NCBI GenBank assembly: GCA_012514775.1
Contig: JAAYZQ010000034.1
Span: forward strand, 1 to 16,144
Direction: 5' to 3'
From: Anaerolineaceae bacterium
Lineage (GTDB): Bacteria; Chloroflexota; Anaerolineae; JAAYZQ01
DNA length: 16,144 bases
Position 1 is the first letter of the stretch. Each line of letters starts with the position of its first letter. The notes under the pieces are model-generated. The model searched no databases. It had not been told where the DNA came from and saw nothing but the letters and a program-made list of their open reading frames with translations. Shown here piece after piece: positions 1 to 6,546 of this stretch. A program made the translations under genes and the position numbers.

Positions 1-164
1 GCACTCGTGCTCGTCGCGAGTTCGGCAGTAGCCGTAGGCGTGTCTCGGAACAGACGGGCCACGCCAGGAATGTTCTGGGCCGCGTAGGCAAGGCCCAGGC
101 CCCCACAGGCCAGGAACAATAGCACCGTCAGGGCGCCTATGGCGCTCCATCTTTTGCGGGTCAT
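1..164 (-). CDS. Partial gene: N-terminus of a membrane-anchored or secreted protein
   Basis: This reading frame starts at ATG (complement of 162-164) and is open to the left edge, so only about 54 residues are visible. An AGGAGG ribosome-binding site lies about 12 nt upstream (near 176-181). The protein begins with basic residues (MTRKRW), then a hydrophobic stretch of roughly residues 8-27 that contains FLACGG. That Cys could be a weak lipobox, since the residue at -3 is Phe rather than Leu, or the stretch could be a simple transmembrane anchor or signal peptide. After it comes RLFRDTPTATAELATSTS, the start of a Thr/Ala/Ser/Pro-rich linker of the kind common in exported Chloroflexota proteins. 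The function cannot be told from this fragment. It lies downstream of the small RNA unit on the same strand, so a leader-type relationship is possible. Confidence 0.6.
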   Translation of the reverse strand, partial: MTRKRWSAIGALTVLLFLACGGLGLAYAAQNIPGVARLFRDTPTATAELATSTS

Positions 165-369
165 CTTTCTATTTGTCCTCCTCTGCCCAGCTCGGGACAC
201 AAGCGGGTGTCCTCGCGTGCGGCTGTCGAGGACATCCTCGGCAGGATCTGCTTCTCCGCAGTCGTCAGTTCTGCACCGGCTCCCCACGGTGCAGCGTGAG
301 GAGCCGGCTCCGTTATCGCCTCAAAGGCACCCATTCACGCGAACCGGCAGCGCAAACGGTGCGGGACAA
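165..369. other. Non-coding stretch between the partial gene and the RNA terminator
   Basis: No convincing gene is seen here. Read on the minus strand it holds several short GC-rich inverted repeats: a GGAGCCGGCTCC palindrome near 300-311, a GCACCG/CGGTGC stem around 275-295, and GAGGAC repeats near 200-235. It may be the 5' untranslated region of the partial minus-strand gene. I could not place a convincing separate promoter for that gene in it. Confidence 0.4.
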
Positions 370-491
370 ACAAAAAGCCAACACTCGCCTGCTCTTGAGG
401 CGTCGTGTTGGCTTACCTGGCGGCTGATCTGCTCCCGATCTGGGAGCCCATCCTCCTCCTTGTCCGCCACGCGGTGGCTATGCGGTTGACC
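370..491 (-). ncRNA. Candidate small structured RNA of about 120 nt
   Basis: A strong promoter (498-526) and an intrinsic terminator (371-414) on the minus strand bound a transcript that would run from about 491 to about 370. It contains a GCCAC/GTGGC hairpin, an unpaired purine-rich stretch with three overlapping GGA motifs, and a perfect GCTCCC/GGGAGC hairpin with an AGATC loop. A TGGCGG/CCGCCA pairing can enclose that hairpin. The long terminator stem follows. No protein-coding frame fills it; the only possible ORF has 12 codons. I do not recognise it as 6S, SRP, tmRNA, RNase P or a known riboswitch. It could instead be an attenuated leader of the gene that begins at 164, about 205 nt beyond the terminator. 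What is seen is the promoter, stems and terminator; that it is a functional RNA is inferred. Confidence 0.6.
371..414 (-). terminator. Intrinsic terminator of the small RNA
   Basis: A perfect 10-bp stem pairs AAGCCAACAC (375-384) with GTGTTGGCTT (405-414). It continues through a small internal loop into CGCCT (386-390) with AGGCG (398-402), closed by a 7-nt loop. Read on the minus strand the hairpin is followed at once by a T run (complement of 372-376), so termination is oriented leftward. Confidence 0.8.
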
Positions 492-497
492 TTCAGC

Positions 498-526
498 AGT
501 CTAGCACAAAGGCACCGGTCTGTCAA
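498..526 (-). promoter_or_regulatory. Strong sigma70-type promoter of the small RNA
   Basis: On the minus strand there is a perfect TTGACA (complement of 521-526), a 17-nt spacer, and TAGACT (complement of 498-503) preceded by TGC, which makes it an extended -10. The predicted start is near 491. The nearest coding gene downstream on this strand begins more than 300 nt away, which suggests that the promoter serves the structured RNA. Confidence 0.7.
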
Positions 527-585
527 AAGAGCGCGGCAGGATGTTCGCCTTCTTGTGCAGCATAGCGAATACAGAGCCTAGGTCC

Positions 586-960
586 CTATCGATGGAACCG
601 AGCCTCCAGATTCTCGGCCAGGGTCAGGACGATTATGCGTTCTCCTGTTCGTATGCTAAGGTCGCTGTGCAAGCTGACCATCGAGGCGCCTGTGAGGCCC
701 TTGACTGCCTCTTCCAGAACTCCACGGCTGTTTTCTATCAGCCGAGTTCGCATCTGCTTGAGCAAATGCCGCCCGTTCGGATCCTCGACCAGTCTATCCT
801 CGGCAGGGGTCAGCACGTCTCTGAGACGAATCAGGATAATATCCTCGACGATCCAGACGCGTACCTCGCTGGGTCCCCGTCCCATTTGCTCCCGCTCAAA
901 CGTGGTAATCATAGCCGCTATCTGGGACTCGACCTGGCCTTTGGTTTGCACCTCAGACAT
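586..960 (-). CDS. MpsC/DUF2294-family protein
   Basis: This is a protein of 124 residues. ATG at 960 is chosen because AGGAGG sits 5 nt upstream and the family-like sequence begins there; the frame stays open upstream to about 1110, but that part looks non-coding. It begins MSEVQTKGQVESQIAAMITT and carries a central RVWIVEDIILIRLRDVLTPAE segment, then NSRGVLEEAVKGLTG and a C-terminal SDLSIRTGERIIVLTLA. This is the layout of the DUF2294 family, which Pfam links to the MpsC component of a sodium-translocating, membrane-potential-generating system (recalled, not searched). It has no signal peptide or membrane segment and is probably cytoplasmic. It follows the YetF-like gene on the same strand by 124 nt with no clear promoter between, so co-transcription is likely. 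The family call is firm; the biochemical role is not. Confidence 0.8.
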   Translation of the reverse strand: MSEVQTKGQVESQIAAMITTFEREQMGRGPSEVRVWIVEDIILIRLRDVLTPAEDRLVEDPNGRHLLKQMRTRLIENSRGVLEEAVKGLTGASMVSLHSDLSIRTGERIIVLTLAENLEARFHR

Positions 961-1084
961 GTTTTCCTCCTCGTGTTCGAGAGCTACCAGGTGCGTCTGA
1001 ACTCGACATGCCAGGCATAGTGAGAAACGGGTCGCCACTGGCCTGAATCGTAACGCTGTTGACAGCTCTCTTTCCGCTTGTTTA

Positions 1085-1609
1085 TCAGTCCTGGTCCCCC
1101 GGGAAACCATTCACGTTGAGAAGGGGGGTCTGGGGACCGTCGCCGGGCGGCTGGACCACGGAGAACGTGCCATCGGTCTCGAGCACGACGCTGTGGACGC
1201 CGTCCATGGAGGCGATGCCCGATTCACGGATGGCGGCCCACACCTCGGCCTCCAGGACGCGCTGCCGGGTCATCGCATCCGGCAAAAACTGCCCGCGGTA
1301 AAACAGGAGCGTGGGCTCGGCCTTGACGACCTTGCGCACAGCCGGCCAGCGGACCGACAGCCACGTCACGACGAGTTGCAGGAGGATGAGCACAGCAAAA
1401 GCGGCGATCCCCTGGACCAGGGCCACGTCCTGGGAAAGCAGGATCGTGGCCATGATCGAGCCCAGGGCGACGGTGACCACCAGGTCAAAGGCATTCATCT
1501 TGGACAGCGTGCGCTTGCCCGACACACGCAGCAAGGAGACCAGGGCCACGTAGGCCAGCACCCCCATTACCACCGTGCGCAGAACCGCATTCCAGGAGTT
1601 GAAAAGCAC
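1085..1609 (-). CDS. YetF/DUF421-family membrane protein
   Basis: This is a protein of 174 residues starting at GTG (complement of 1607-1609) with GGAGG about 6 nt upstream. The frame is open further upstream to 1768, but that region contains the promoter leader and looks non-coding. The N-terminus has about three hydrophobic segments (roughly residues 8-28, 40-55 and 60-80), with the family signature GKRTLSKMNAFDLVVTVALG between the first two. The cytoplasmic C-terminal part has the DUF421 pattern: PTLLFYRGQFLPDAM, then WAAIRESGIASMDGVHSVVL and DGTFSVV. It is shorter than Bacillus YetF (about 230 residues) and stops soon after the DUF421 fold. The molecular function of the family is poorly known. 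It diverges from the USP-DUF389 gene and probably shares a transcript with the MpsC-like gene. Confidence 0.88.
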   Translation of the reverse strand: MLFNSWNAVLRTVVMGVLAYVALVSLLRVSGKRTLSKMNAFDLVVTVALGSIMATILLSQDVALVQGIAAFAVLILLQLVVTWLSVRWPAVRKVVKAEPTLLFYRGQFLPDAMTRQRVLEAEVWAAIRESGIASMDGVHSVVLETDGTFSVVQPPGDGPQTPLLNVNGFPGDQD

Positions 1610-1803
1610 GAGATGACCTCCTTTCTGCACAGGCTGACACGGCCGGAGACGTGGCTGGCCTGCATGACAACTCGATGTGCGTCGTGGCCGACCCTGCCTG
1701 CATGCTACGTTCAAGTTATGTCGTGCCAAGGAGGCAAGGCCGGCTGGCACAAAGAACCCGCGGGACACAACTGTGGCAGACGTCCATCGCCGCCCCCGGA
1801 GAG

Positions 1804-1833
1804 ATTATACAATGGCCTTTCGTTTTTCGTCAA
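1804..1833 (-). promoter_or_regulatory. Promoter for the YetF-like gene
   Basis: On the minus strand there is TTGACG (complement of 1828-1833), an 18-nt spacer and a perfect TATAAT (complement of 1804-1809). Transcription would start near 1797 and leave a leader of about 190 nt before the GTG at 1609. I recognise no known riboswitch in that leader. The 1610-2023 gap holds this promoter and the divergent one at 1927-1955; I see no gene in it. Confidence 0.7.
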
Positions 1834-1926
1834 GGGGCTGCCGGCCGGCATCAATGGCGGCTCAGGGCGCGGTTCGAGGCCGCGGCCTGGCAAGGAGCAA
1901 AAGATCTGCTGAAGGAGCCACGCCTC

Positions 1927-1955
1927 TTGACATCATTCCCCTTCACGGCTATACT
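1927..1955 (+). promoter_or_regulatory. Promoter for the USP-DUF389 gene
   Basis: A perfect TTGACA (1927-1932), a 17-nt spacer and TATACT (1950-1955; 5 of 6 matches to consensus). The predicted start is near 1962, about 60 nt before the ATG at 2024. It is divergent from the promoter at 1804-1833, with about 95 nt between the two -35 boxes. Confidence 0.8.
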
Positions 1956-2023
1956 GCTTCCTGCCGGGTTCTCTCCGCATATCCTGGTGGGATCGCGCCC
2001 GAAGGGCACGTGAGGGGTAAAAC

Positions 2024-3943
2024 ATGAAACAGGACCCCGAAGACACACCATACCGCGTCGCCGTGGCAATTGGTGCGAAGGATGAGCTGGATGCGCTGAT
2101 CAGGATCGGCTGCGACCTCGCCGCAGCCCACGAAGGGCGGCTGTCCAGCCTGTCGGTGACGGCTTCTGGCCAGAAGCCAGACTGGCTGGCCATCCCAGAC
2201 GGATGCACGGCCTCCATGGGCGTTGAGGAGGCTTCGGTCACCGTCCTTGCCGGAAGCGACGCGGGCACCGAGATTCTGCGCGCCATCCACGACGAGCCCC
2301 CCGACCTTCTTCTCATGGGCTGGCGCGGCCAGCCTGGCAAGGGCCGGTACCTGCTGGGCAGGACCCTGGACCACGTATTCGGCCAGGCACCGTGCGACAT
2401 TGCAGTGGTGCGGCTCGACAAGGACGGCGGCCTGCCCGAGGGCTCTTTGCGGGATGCCAGCCGAATCCTCATCCCCGTGGGCGGTGGCCCCAATGCCGGG
2501 CTGGCCCTGGAGTTGGCTCTTGCCGTCGCCCGCCAGGCCGAGATCACGGCGCTGAGCATTGCCCGTCACTCCATGGGCGACGTAGGCCTGTCCCTCAGCC
2601 GCGAGAACCTGTCAAAGGAGCTGTCTTCCTGGCCGGGCGAAGACCGTCTCGAAAGCCGCGTCGTACAGGCGCAGACGGTCATCCAGGGGATCCTGGACGA
2701 AGCGGAAGAGGGCTACGAATGGGTGATGATGGGCGCCAGCGACGAAAGCTACCTCGACCGGGTCCTCTTTGGCAACGTCCCGCAAAAGGTAGCGGCGGCG
2801 AGCCCCGTTCCGGTCATTGTCGTGCGGCGCCAGGAGGGGCAGGTGGACGCGCTGCTGCACGAGGTCGGCTGGCGCATGGCCCACCTGCTGCCCTCCCTCG
2901 ACCGCGAGCAGCAGATAGATGTCTACAAATCCATCCGCAGCAGCGCCCGGCCCAGTGTCGATTTCTATATCATGATGGCCCTCGCCGCCGCCATCGCCAC
3001 GTTTGGCCTGCTGCAAGACAGCGTGGCAGTCATCATCGGCGCCATGCTCGTCGCCCCCCTGATGGCCGCCATTTTTGGCCTGAGCCTGGGCATCGTGCGC
3101 GGCGACCTGCGCCTGCTCAAGCGCGGGACAACGGCCATCCTGCGCGGTGTGCTGCTGTCCGTCATCGCCGCCATTGCAATTGCCCTCATCACGCCCAACG
3201 CCACGCCGCAGAGCGAAATTCTGGCCCGCACCCGTCCGAGCCTCCTGGACCTGGGCGTGGCCCTGGCCTCGGGCGCTGCCGGCGCCTATGCCGTCTGCCG
3301 GAAGGAGGTCTCGGCCGCACTTCCAGGCGTGGCCATCGCGGCCGCCCTCGTTCCGCCCCTGGCGACCGCCGGCATTGGCGTAGCCCTGAGGGAGGGGGAG
3401 ATTGCCGTCGGGGCGATGCTCCTGTTCTCCACCAACCTGGTGGCCATCATTGCCGCGGGCGGCCTCGTCTTCTTGTGGCTCGGGTTCCGGCCGGTCGGCG
3501 GACAGAAGACCCGGGCGCAGATCTTTCAGCGGGGCGCCCTGGGAACGGGTTTCCTGCTCCTGGCAGTCACCGTTCCCCTGGGCATCCTGACGGCCCAAAC
3601 CGTACGCGAGTCGGCCCTGGACCGTGCACTGGACCGGGCAATTCGCTTCGAGGTGGCAGCAATGCGGGGCGTGGAGCTGAGCGATTGGGTGCAGTTGGAA
3701 GACGGAGGAGACACCATCAACATCGAGGTTCGCGTTCGCTCCCGCCGCTCGGTAACGCACCAGGAGGTCGTCGACCTGCAGGAAAGGTTGGCGGGCGAGG
3801 TCCAGCGTCCCATCGCGCTGTTGCTGACCGTCATTCCGACGACCCGCCTGGACCCCCTGACCCCGCCGACGCCCACCCCCACGCCAATCAGCACCGTGTC
3901 TCCCGCCGTGCTGATGACGCCGCCAGCCGACTCCGGCGATTGA
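2024..3943 (+). CDS. Tandem universal-stress domain / DUF389 membrane protein
   Basis: This is a protein of 639 residues with a GAGGGG ribosome-binding site before ATG 2024. Residues 10-131 form a first UspA-like domain, ending in GWRGQPGKGRYLLGRTLDHV and a CDIAVVRL strand. Residues 146-268 form a second, with VMMGAS, LFGNVPQKVAAASPVPVIVV and a conserved nucleotide-loop pattern. A linker (270-310) leads into the DUF389 membrane domain (about 312-490), with hydrophobic segments near 313-330, 333-356, 371-390, 408-424, 431-452 and 460-486. A seventh segment lies at about 505-525. A soluble domain (about 526-605) follows, then a Pro/Thr-rich tail (PLTPPTPTPTP). DUF389 proteins are widespread and uncharacterised; USP domains bind ATP/AMP or other nucleotides, so a nucleotide-gated transport or sensing role is plausible but inferred. 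It is convergent with the polyketide synthase gene, 50 nt away. Confidence 0.9.
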   Translation: MKQDPEDTPYRVAVAIGAKDELDALIRIGCDLAAAHEGRLSSLSVTASGQKPDWLAIPDGCTASMGVEEASVTVLAGSDAGTEILRAIHDEPPDLLLMGWRGQPGKGRYLLGRTLDHVFGQAPCDIAVVRLDKDGGLPEGSLRDASRILIPVGGGPNAGLALELALAVARQAEITALSIARHSMGDVGLSLSRENLSKELSSWPGEDRLESRVVQAQTVIQGILDEAEEGYEWVMMGASDESYLDRVLFGNVPQKVAAASPVPVIVVRRQEGQVDALLHEVGWRMAHLLPSLDREQQIDVYKSIRSSARPSVDFYIMMALAAAIATFGLLQDSVAVIIGAMLVAPLMAAIFGLSLGIVRGDLRLLKRGTTAILRGVLLSVIAAIAIALITPNATPQSEILARTRPSLLDLGVALASGAAGAYAVCRKEVSAALPGVAIAAALVPPLATAGIGVALREGEIAVGAMLLFSTNLVAIIAAGGLVFLWLGFRPVGGQKTRAQIFQRGALGTGFLLLAVTVPLGILTAQTVRESALDRALDRAIRFEVAAMRGVELSDWVQLEDGGDTINIEVRVRSRRSVTHQEVVDLQERLAGEVQRPIALLLTVIPTTRLDPLTPPTPTPTPISTVSPAVLMTPPADSGD

Positions 3944-3993
3944 GTCGAGGGCCGGCGGGGAACCGTTGGCTGCGTAGTCTACTGGTCGAAAGT

Positions 3994-5073
3994 CTAGAAC
4001 TCGATCAGCGCCGCGTACACCCCAAACCCGGCGCCAAAGCTGCACATTACCCCAATGTCACCCGGCCGCACACGGCCGTTGCCGCTGCCGCTGCCGTTGC
4101 CATTGCCCGCAACGTGGTCCAGGACAAAGAGCACCGACGCCGACGACATGTTCCCGTACTCGTACAGCACCTTGCGCGAAGACTGCACCGCCTCGTCGGG
4201 CAGTGCCAGCGCCTGCTGCAAGGCGTCGATGACCTTCTGGCCGCCGGGGTGCAGGATCCAATGGTCCACATCGCGCCGGGTGATGCCGCTCTCGTCCAGC
4301 AGGCGGCCGATCACTTCTTCCGCCCGCCTGGCACCCACGACCGGCACCTCCACACTGAGGACGTTCCGCAGCTTGGACTGCTCGGTGCGATAATAGAGGT
4401 GCTGGCGATCCTGGGGGTACAGTCCCGAGGCAAAGCCTTTCAGGCAAGGCCCCTCCTGCCCGAGCCGGTTGGTCAGCACCACCGCCGCGGCCCCATCCCC
4501 AAAAAGCGCGTTCGAGATGAGCAGATCGGGCGCCTCGCCGTGAAAGATGGTGGCGCTGCAGATCTCCACGGCAATGGATAGGACGTCGTGATCGGGATGG
4601 GCCTGGAGATAGTTGTAGGCCGTCTCCAGGTTGGGCACCGCCCCCCCGCATCCCATGCCCTGCAGGTCGTAGGGGCGGATCTCGGGCCGCAGCCCCAGGG
4701 CCTCGCTCACGTAGCTCGTCAGCCCCGGGCACAGGTACCCGGTGCAGCTATTCACGACGATACCGTCCACGTCTTCCGGCGCCAATCCGGCCTCGGCCAG
4801 GGCGCGGTTCGCCGCCTGCACCGCCGTGCGGACCGCATACTTCTGGTAGCGCGCGATGAGCTCATCCTGACTGTTCTGCAGCACGTCGCCCAGAGAATCC
4901 ATGCCAAAGTGCCGGTAGCCGATAGAGTTGTTTGCCACAAAGACGCGTTGCAGCAAGGCCCTGGCCTTCTCGGACAGGGGGAGCATATTCACGTAGGCCT
5001 GGTAGCTCTCCTCCTGCGCCACGCGCAGAGGGGGAGTCGCTGTCCCCAGGCCCGTTATCCGTACGTCGATCAC
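3994..5073 (-). CDS. Type III polyketide synthase (chalcone/stilbene synthase family)
   Basis: This is a protein of 359 residues starting at GTG (complement of 5071-5073) with AGGAGG 5 nt upstream. It has the thiolase fold and the full catalytic triad: Cys142 in GMGCGGAVPNLE, His275 in WILHPGGQK and Asn308 in EYGNMSSASVLFVLDH. FGDGAAAVVL (190-200) and the C-terminal SFGAGFGVYAALIEF are also typical. The family condenses an acyl-CoA starter with malonyl-CoA units to make alkylpyrones, alkylresorcinols or related phenolic lipids. Which product is made here cannot be read from the sequence. A Gly-Asn/Gly-Ser run at residues 322-333 is encoded by a 6-bp repeat (4075-4110) and probably forms a flexible surface loop. 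The length is normal for bacterial members. It has its own promoter and a long leader. Confidence 0.92.
   Translation of the reverse strand: MIDVRITGLGTATPPLRVAQEESYQAYVNMLPLSEKARALLQRVFVANNSIGYRHFGMDSLGDVLQNSQDELIARYQKYAVRTAVQAANRALAEAGLAPEDVDGIVVNSCTGYLCPGLTSYVSEALGLRPEIRPYDLQGMGCGGAVPNLETAYNYLQAHPDHDVLSIAVEICSATIFHGEAPDLLISNALFGDGAAAVVLTNRLGQEGPCLKGFASGLYPQDRQHLYYRTEQSKLRNVLSVEVPVVGARRAEEVIGRLLDESGITRRDVDHWILHPGGQKVIDALQQALALPDEAVQSSRKVLYEYGNMSSASVLFVLDHVAGNGNGSGSGNGRVRPGDIGVMCSFGAGFGVYAALIEF
4075..4110 (-). repeat. In-frame 6-bp microsatellite in the polyketide synthase gene
   Basis: On the minus strand this is six imperfect copies of GGC-AAY/AGC, coding for alternating Gly and Asn or Ser (residues 322-333). 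Each unit is two codons, so changes in copy number would alter loop length without a frameshift. It lies between the helix after catalytic Asn308 and the conserved RPGD strand. Confidence 0.85.
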
Positions 5074-5138
5074 TTCTGCCTCCTATTGCTCGACAATTGC
5101 GCTGGCCGCTCTGCTTCGGCCACACCGCCTCGACCGGT

Positions 5139-5169
5139 CTCGCCCGCCGCACCGCCGTGGCGCGGCGAG
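5139..5169 (-). promoter_or_regulatory. Stable GC-rich hairpin in the polyketide synthase leader
   Basis: On the minus strand CTCGCC-G-CGCC pairs with GGCG-GGCGAG: ten base pairs with one bulged G and a 10-nt loop. It ends about 65 nt upstream of the GTG start and has no T run after it, so it is not a simple terminator. The rest of the 5074-5382 gap holds the promoter at 5346-5375 and no gene that I can support. Confidence 0.5.
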
Positions 5170-5345
5170 GGCGACTGCCCTGCGTGGACGTCGCTCAACC
5201 GCCGGTGGTACGCGAGACAGGAGGTTCGGGGAAAAGTGGCCTGCCAATCCTGCACGGCGTCCTGCGAGGGTAAACCCTGCTCGTCCTGGAGCCGGACGCG
5301 AAACAGGCCGCGGATATTCCGTTATGCAAAACCGTTCAGCCAGGT

Positions 5346-5375
5346 ATTATAACACATATCGGTGTTGCGGACCAA
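5346..5375 (-). promoter_or_regulatory. Promoter for the polyketide synthase gene
   Basis: On the minus strand there is a perfect TATAAT (complement of 5346-5351) preceded by TGT, which makes an extended -10. A weaker TTGGTC (complement of 5370-5375) lies 18 nt upstream. The start would be near 5339, giving a leader of about 265 nt. It begins just past the stop codon of the dehydrogenase gene, so the synthase can be expressed independently of it. Confidence 0.65.
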
Positions 5376-5382
5376 AAGGTTA

Positions 5383-6291
5383 TTACCGGTTGGCGACAAC
5401 CTCGGCATAGTAACGCCCCCAATGAGGCTGCCGCCCGTCCACGTCGGTGAAGCCATACTCCTCCGAAAGGCCCCACGTGCTGAGCGCCTTGCCCGACTTT
5501 TCCATGATGTCGGGGTCGGCGGCGAGGGCCGCCACGGCCCGCCCGATGTAAACCGGCGTCTCTGACGCGATGAAATCGGGCTCCTTCTGGGCGCCTTCCC
5601 GCCAGTTGTCCTCCGTCACCCCAAAGTGGTCGAGCATGGCCTCCGATCGTAAGAAGCCGGGGGTGAGGGCCACGGCCGCGATACCGTGGGACCGCAGCTC
5701 CTCGGCCATGGCATAGGCCAGGCGGATGGCCGAGACCTTGGCCAGGTCATAGAACAGGTTGCCGCGATAGTCCATGGTCTCCCCGTCGGTGATCTCGACG
5801 ACCAGGCCCCGGCCGGTCTCCAGGAGGAGGGGCACGCCATAGCGGCTGGTGATGATGTGCGAGTGCACCGCACGCTGCTGCATCAGGAGGCCCTTTTCCA
5901 GGTCCAGCTCCCAGAAGGGCTTGCCCCACTCGCTCAGCTCGTCGCCTCCCCACACGTCGTTGACCAGCAGGTCAAGGCGTCCCTGCTCGGCCCGTACCCG
6001 GTCAAATAGCGCCCGCACCTCTTCCGGAACCGTGTGGTCCACCCGCACGGCGATGCCGAGGCCTCCCCGGGCGGTGACCATCTCGGCTGTCTCGTCGATG
6101 GTCTCGGGCCGCCCGGCCAATTCAAAGGCACCGCCCGGCCGTAGCGATCGCGCCGGCCGGCCGGCACGGGTGCTGCGACCCGTGCAATACACGGTTGCCC
6201 CCGCCTCGCCAAGCATCGTGGCGATGCCACGCCCTGCACCCCTCGTCGCCCCGGCGACGACGGCGATCGTACCCTGCAGTGATCCCGCCAT
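5383..6291 (-). CDS. Short-chain dehydrogenase/reductase family protein, atypical active site
   Basis: This is a protein of 302 residues. ATG at 6291 is chosen because a GGAG ribosome-binding site precedes it and the Rossmann fold begins there; the frame stays open upstream, but that part looks non-coding. The nucleotide-binding motif GATRGAGRG is at residues 14-22, and the catalytic YxxxK is Tyr181/Lys185 in FYDLAKVSAIRLAYAM. Two usual landmarks differ: the NNAG motif reads NDVWGG (111-116), and the Ser expected 13 residues before the Tyr is Thr168 in VVEITDGETMDYRG. The C-terminal TPGFLRSEAMLDHFGVTEDN fits a recurrent subgroup of SDRs. The substrate is unknown. It lies upstream of the polyketide synthase on the same strand, but a 309-nt gap with its own promoter separates them, so a shared pathway is only a possibility. 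Confidence 0.88.
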   Translation of the reverse strand: MAGSLQGTIAVVAGATRGAGRGIATMLGEAGATVYCTGRSTRAGRPARSLRPGGAFELAGRPETIDETAEMVTARGGLGIAVRVDHTVPEEVRALFDRVRAEQGRLDLLVNDVWGGDELSEWGKPFWELDLEKGLLMQQRAVHSHIITSRYGVPLLLETGRGLVVEITDGETMDYRGNLFYDLAKVSAIRLAYAMAEELRSHGIAAVALTPGFLRSEAMLDHFGVTEDNWREGAQKEPDFIASETPVYIGRAVAALAADPDIMEKSGKALSTWGLSEEYGFTDVDGRQPHWGRYYAEVVANR

Positions 6292-6385
6292 TTCTCCTTC
6301 TCTTTCCAGAGATCCAACGGCCCCGGGGGAGTCGTGCCGGTCGCTCGCACATCCCGTCCGGGGCCGATCCTTGCCCGTGGACTGC

Positions 6386-6414
6386 ATCCTACCACAGAAC
6401 AGGGCAACGAGCAA
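6386..6414 (-). promoter_or_regulatory. Candidate promoter for the dehydrogenase gene
   Basis: On the minus strand there is TTGCTC (complement of 6409-6414), a 17-nt spacer and TAGGAT (complement of 6386-6391) preceded by TGG as an extended -10. The start would be about 90 nt before the ATG at 6291. Both hexamers are only partial matches. The 6292-6657 gap contains this and the divergent promoter at 6547-6575, and no gene that I can support. Confidence 0.45.
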
Positions 6415-6546
6415 CCGGAATTCCTTCGGGTTTCGTCGCAAAAGTTGGAAGCGTGGAACCTCTTGCCCCGCCCGTACGTCATTTGCCCTAGAACCAACAG
6501 ACGCAAGAGCGGCCTTTTGGCGTATGGCGGTTCGTCTTTCCGTCGC

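Noticed and set aside
1055..1087. TTGACA at 1060-1065 on the plus strand followed 17 nt later by TTATCA
   Set aside because: The -10 is a poor match and transcription would run antisense into the YetF-like gene with nothing coding ahead.
1193..1912. Plus-strand open frame of 239 codons
   Set aside because: It covers the antisense of the YetF-like gene and its promoter region, and its translation has no recognisable features.
2392..4581. Open frame of 729 codons overlapping two genes
   Set aside because: It runs in another frame through the USP-DUF389 gene and antisense through the polyketide synthase. Its translation is Arg/Pro/Gly-rich with no domain; long shadow frames are expected at this GC content.
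5070..5255. Minus-strand frame of 61 codons whose TGA overlaps the polyketide synthase GTG
   Set aside because: The overlap looks like translational coupling, but the peptide is low-complexity and has no convincing ribosome-binding site, and it spans a stable leader hairpin. It is more likely non-coding leader.
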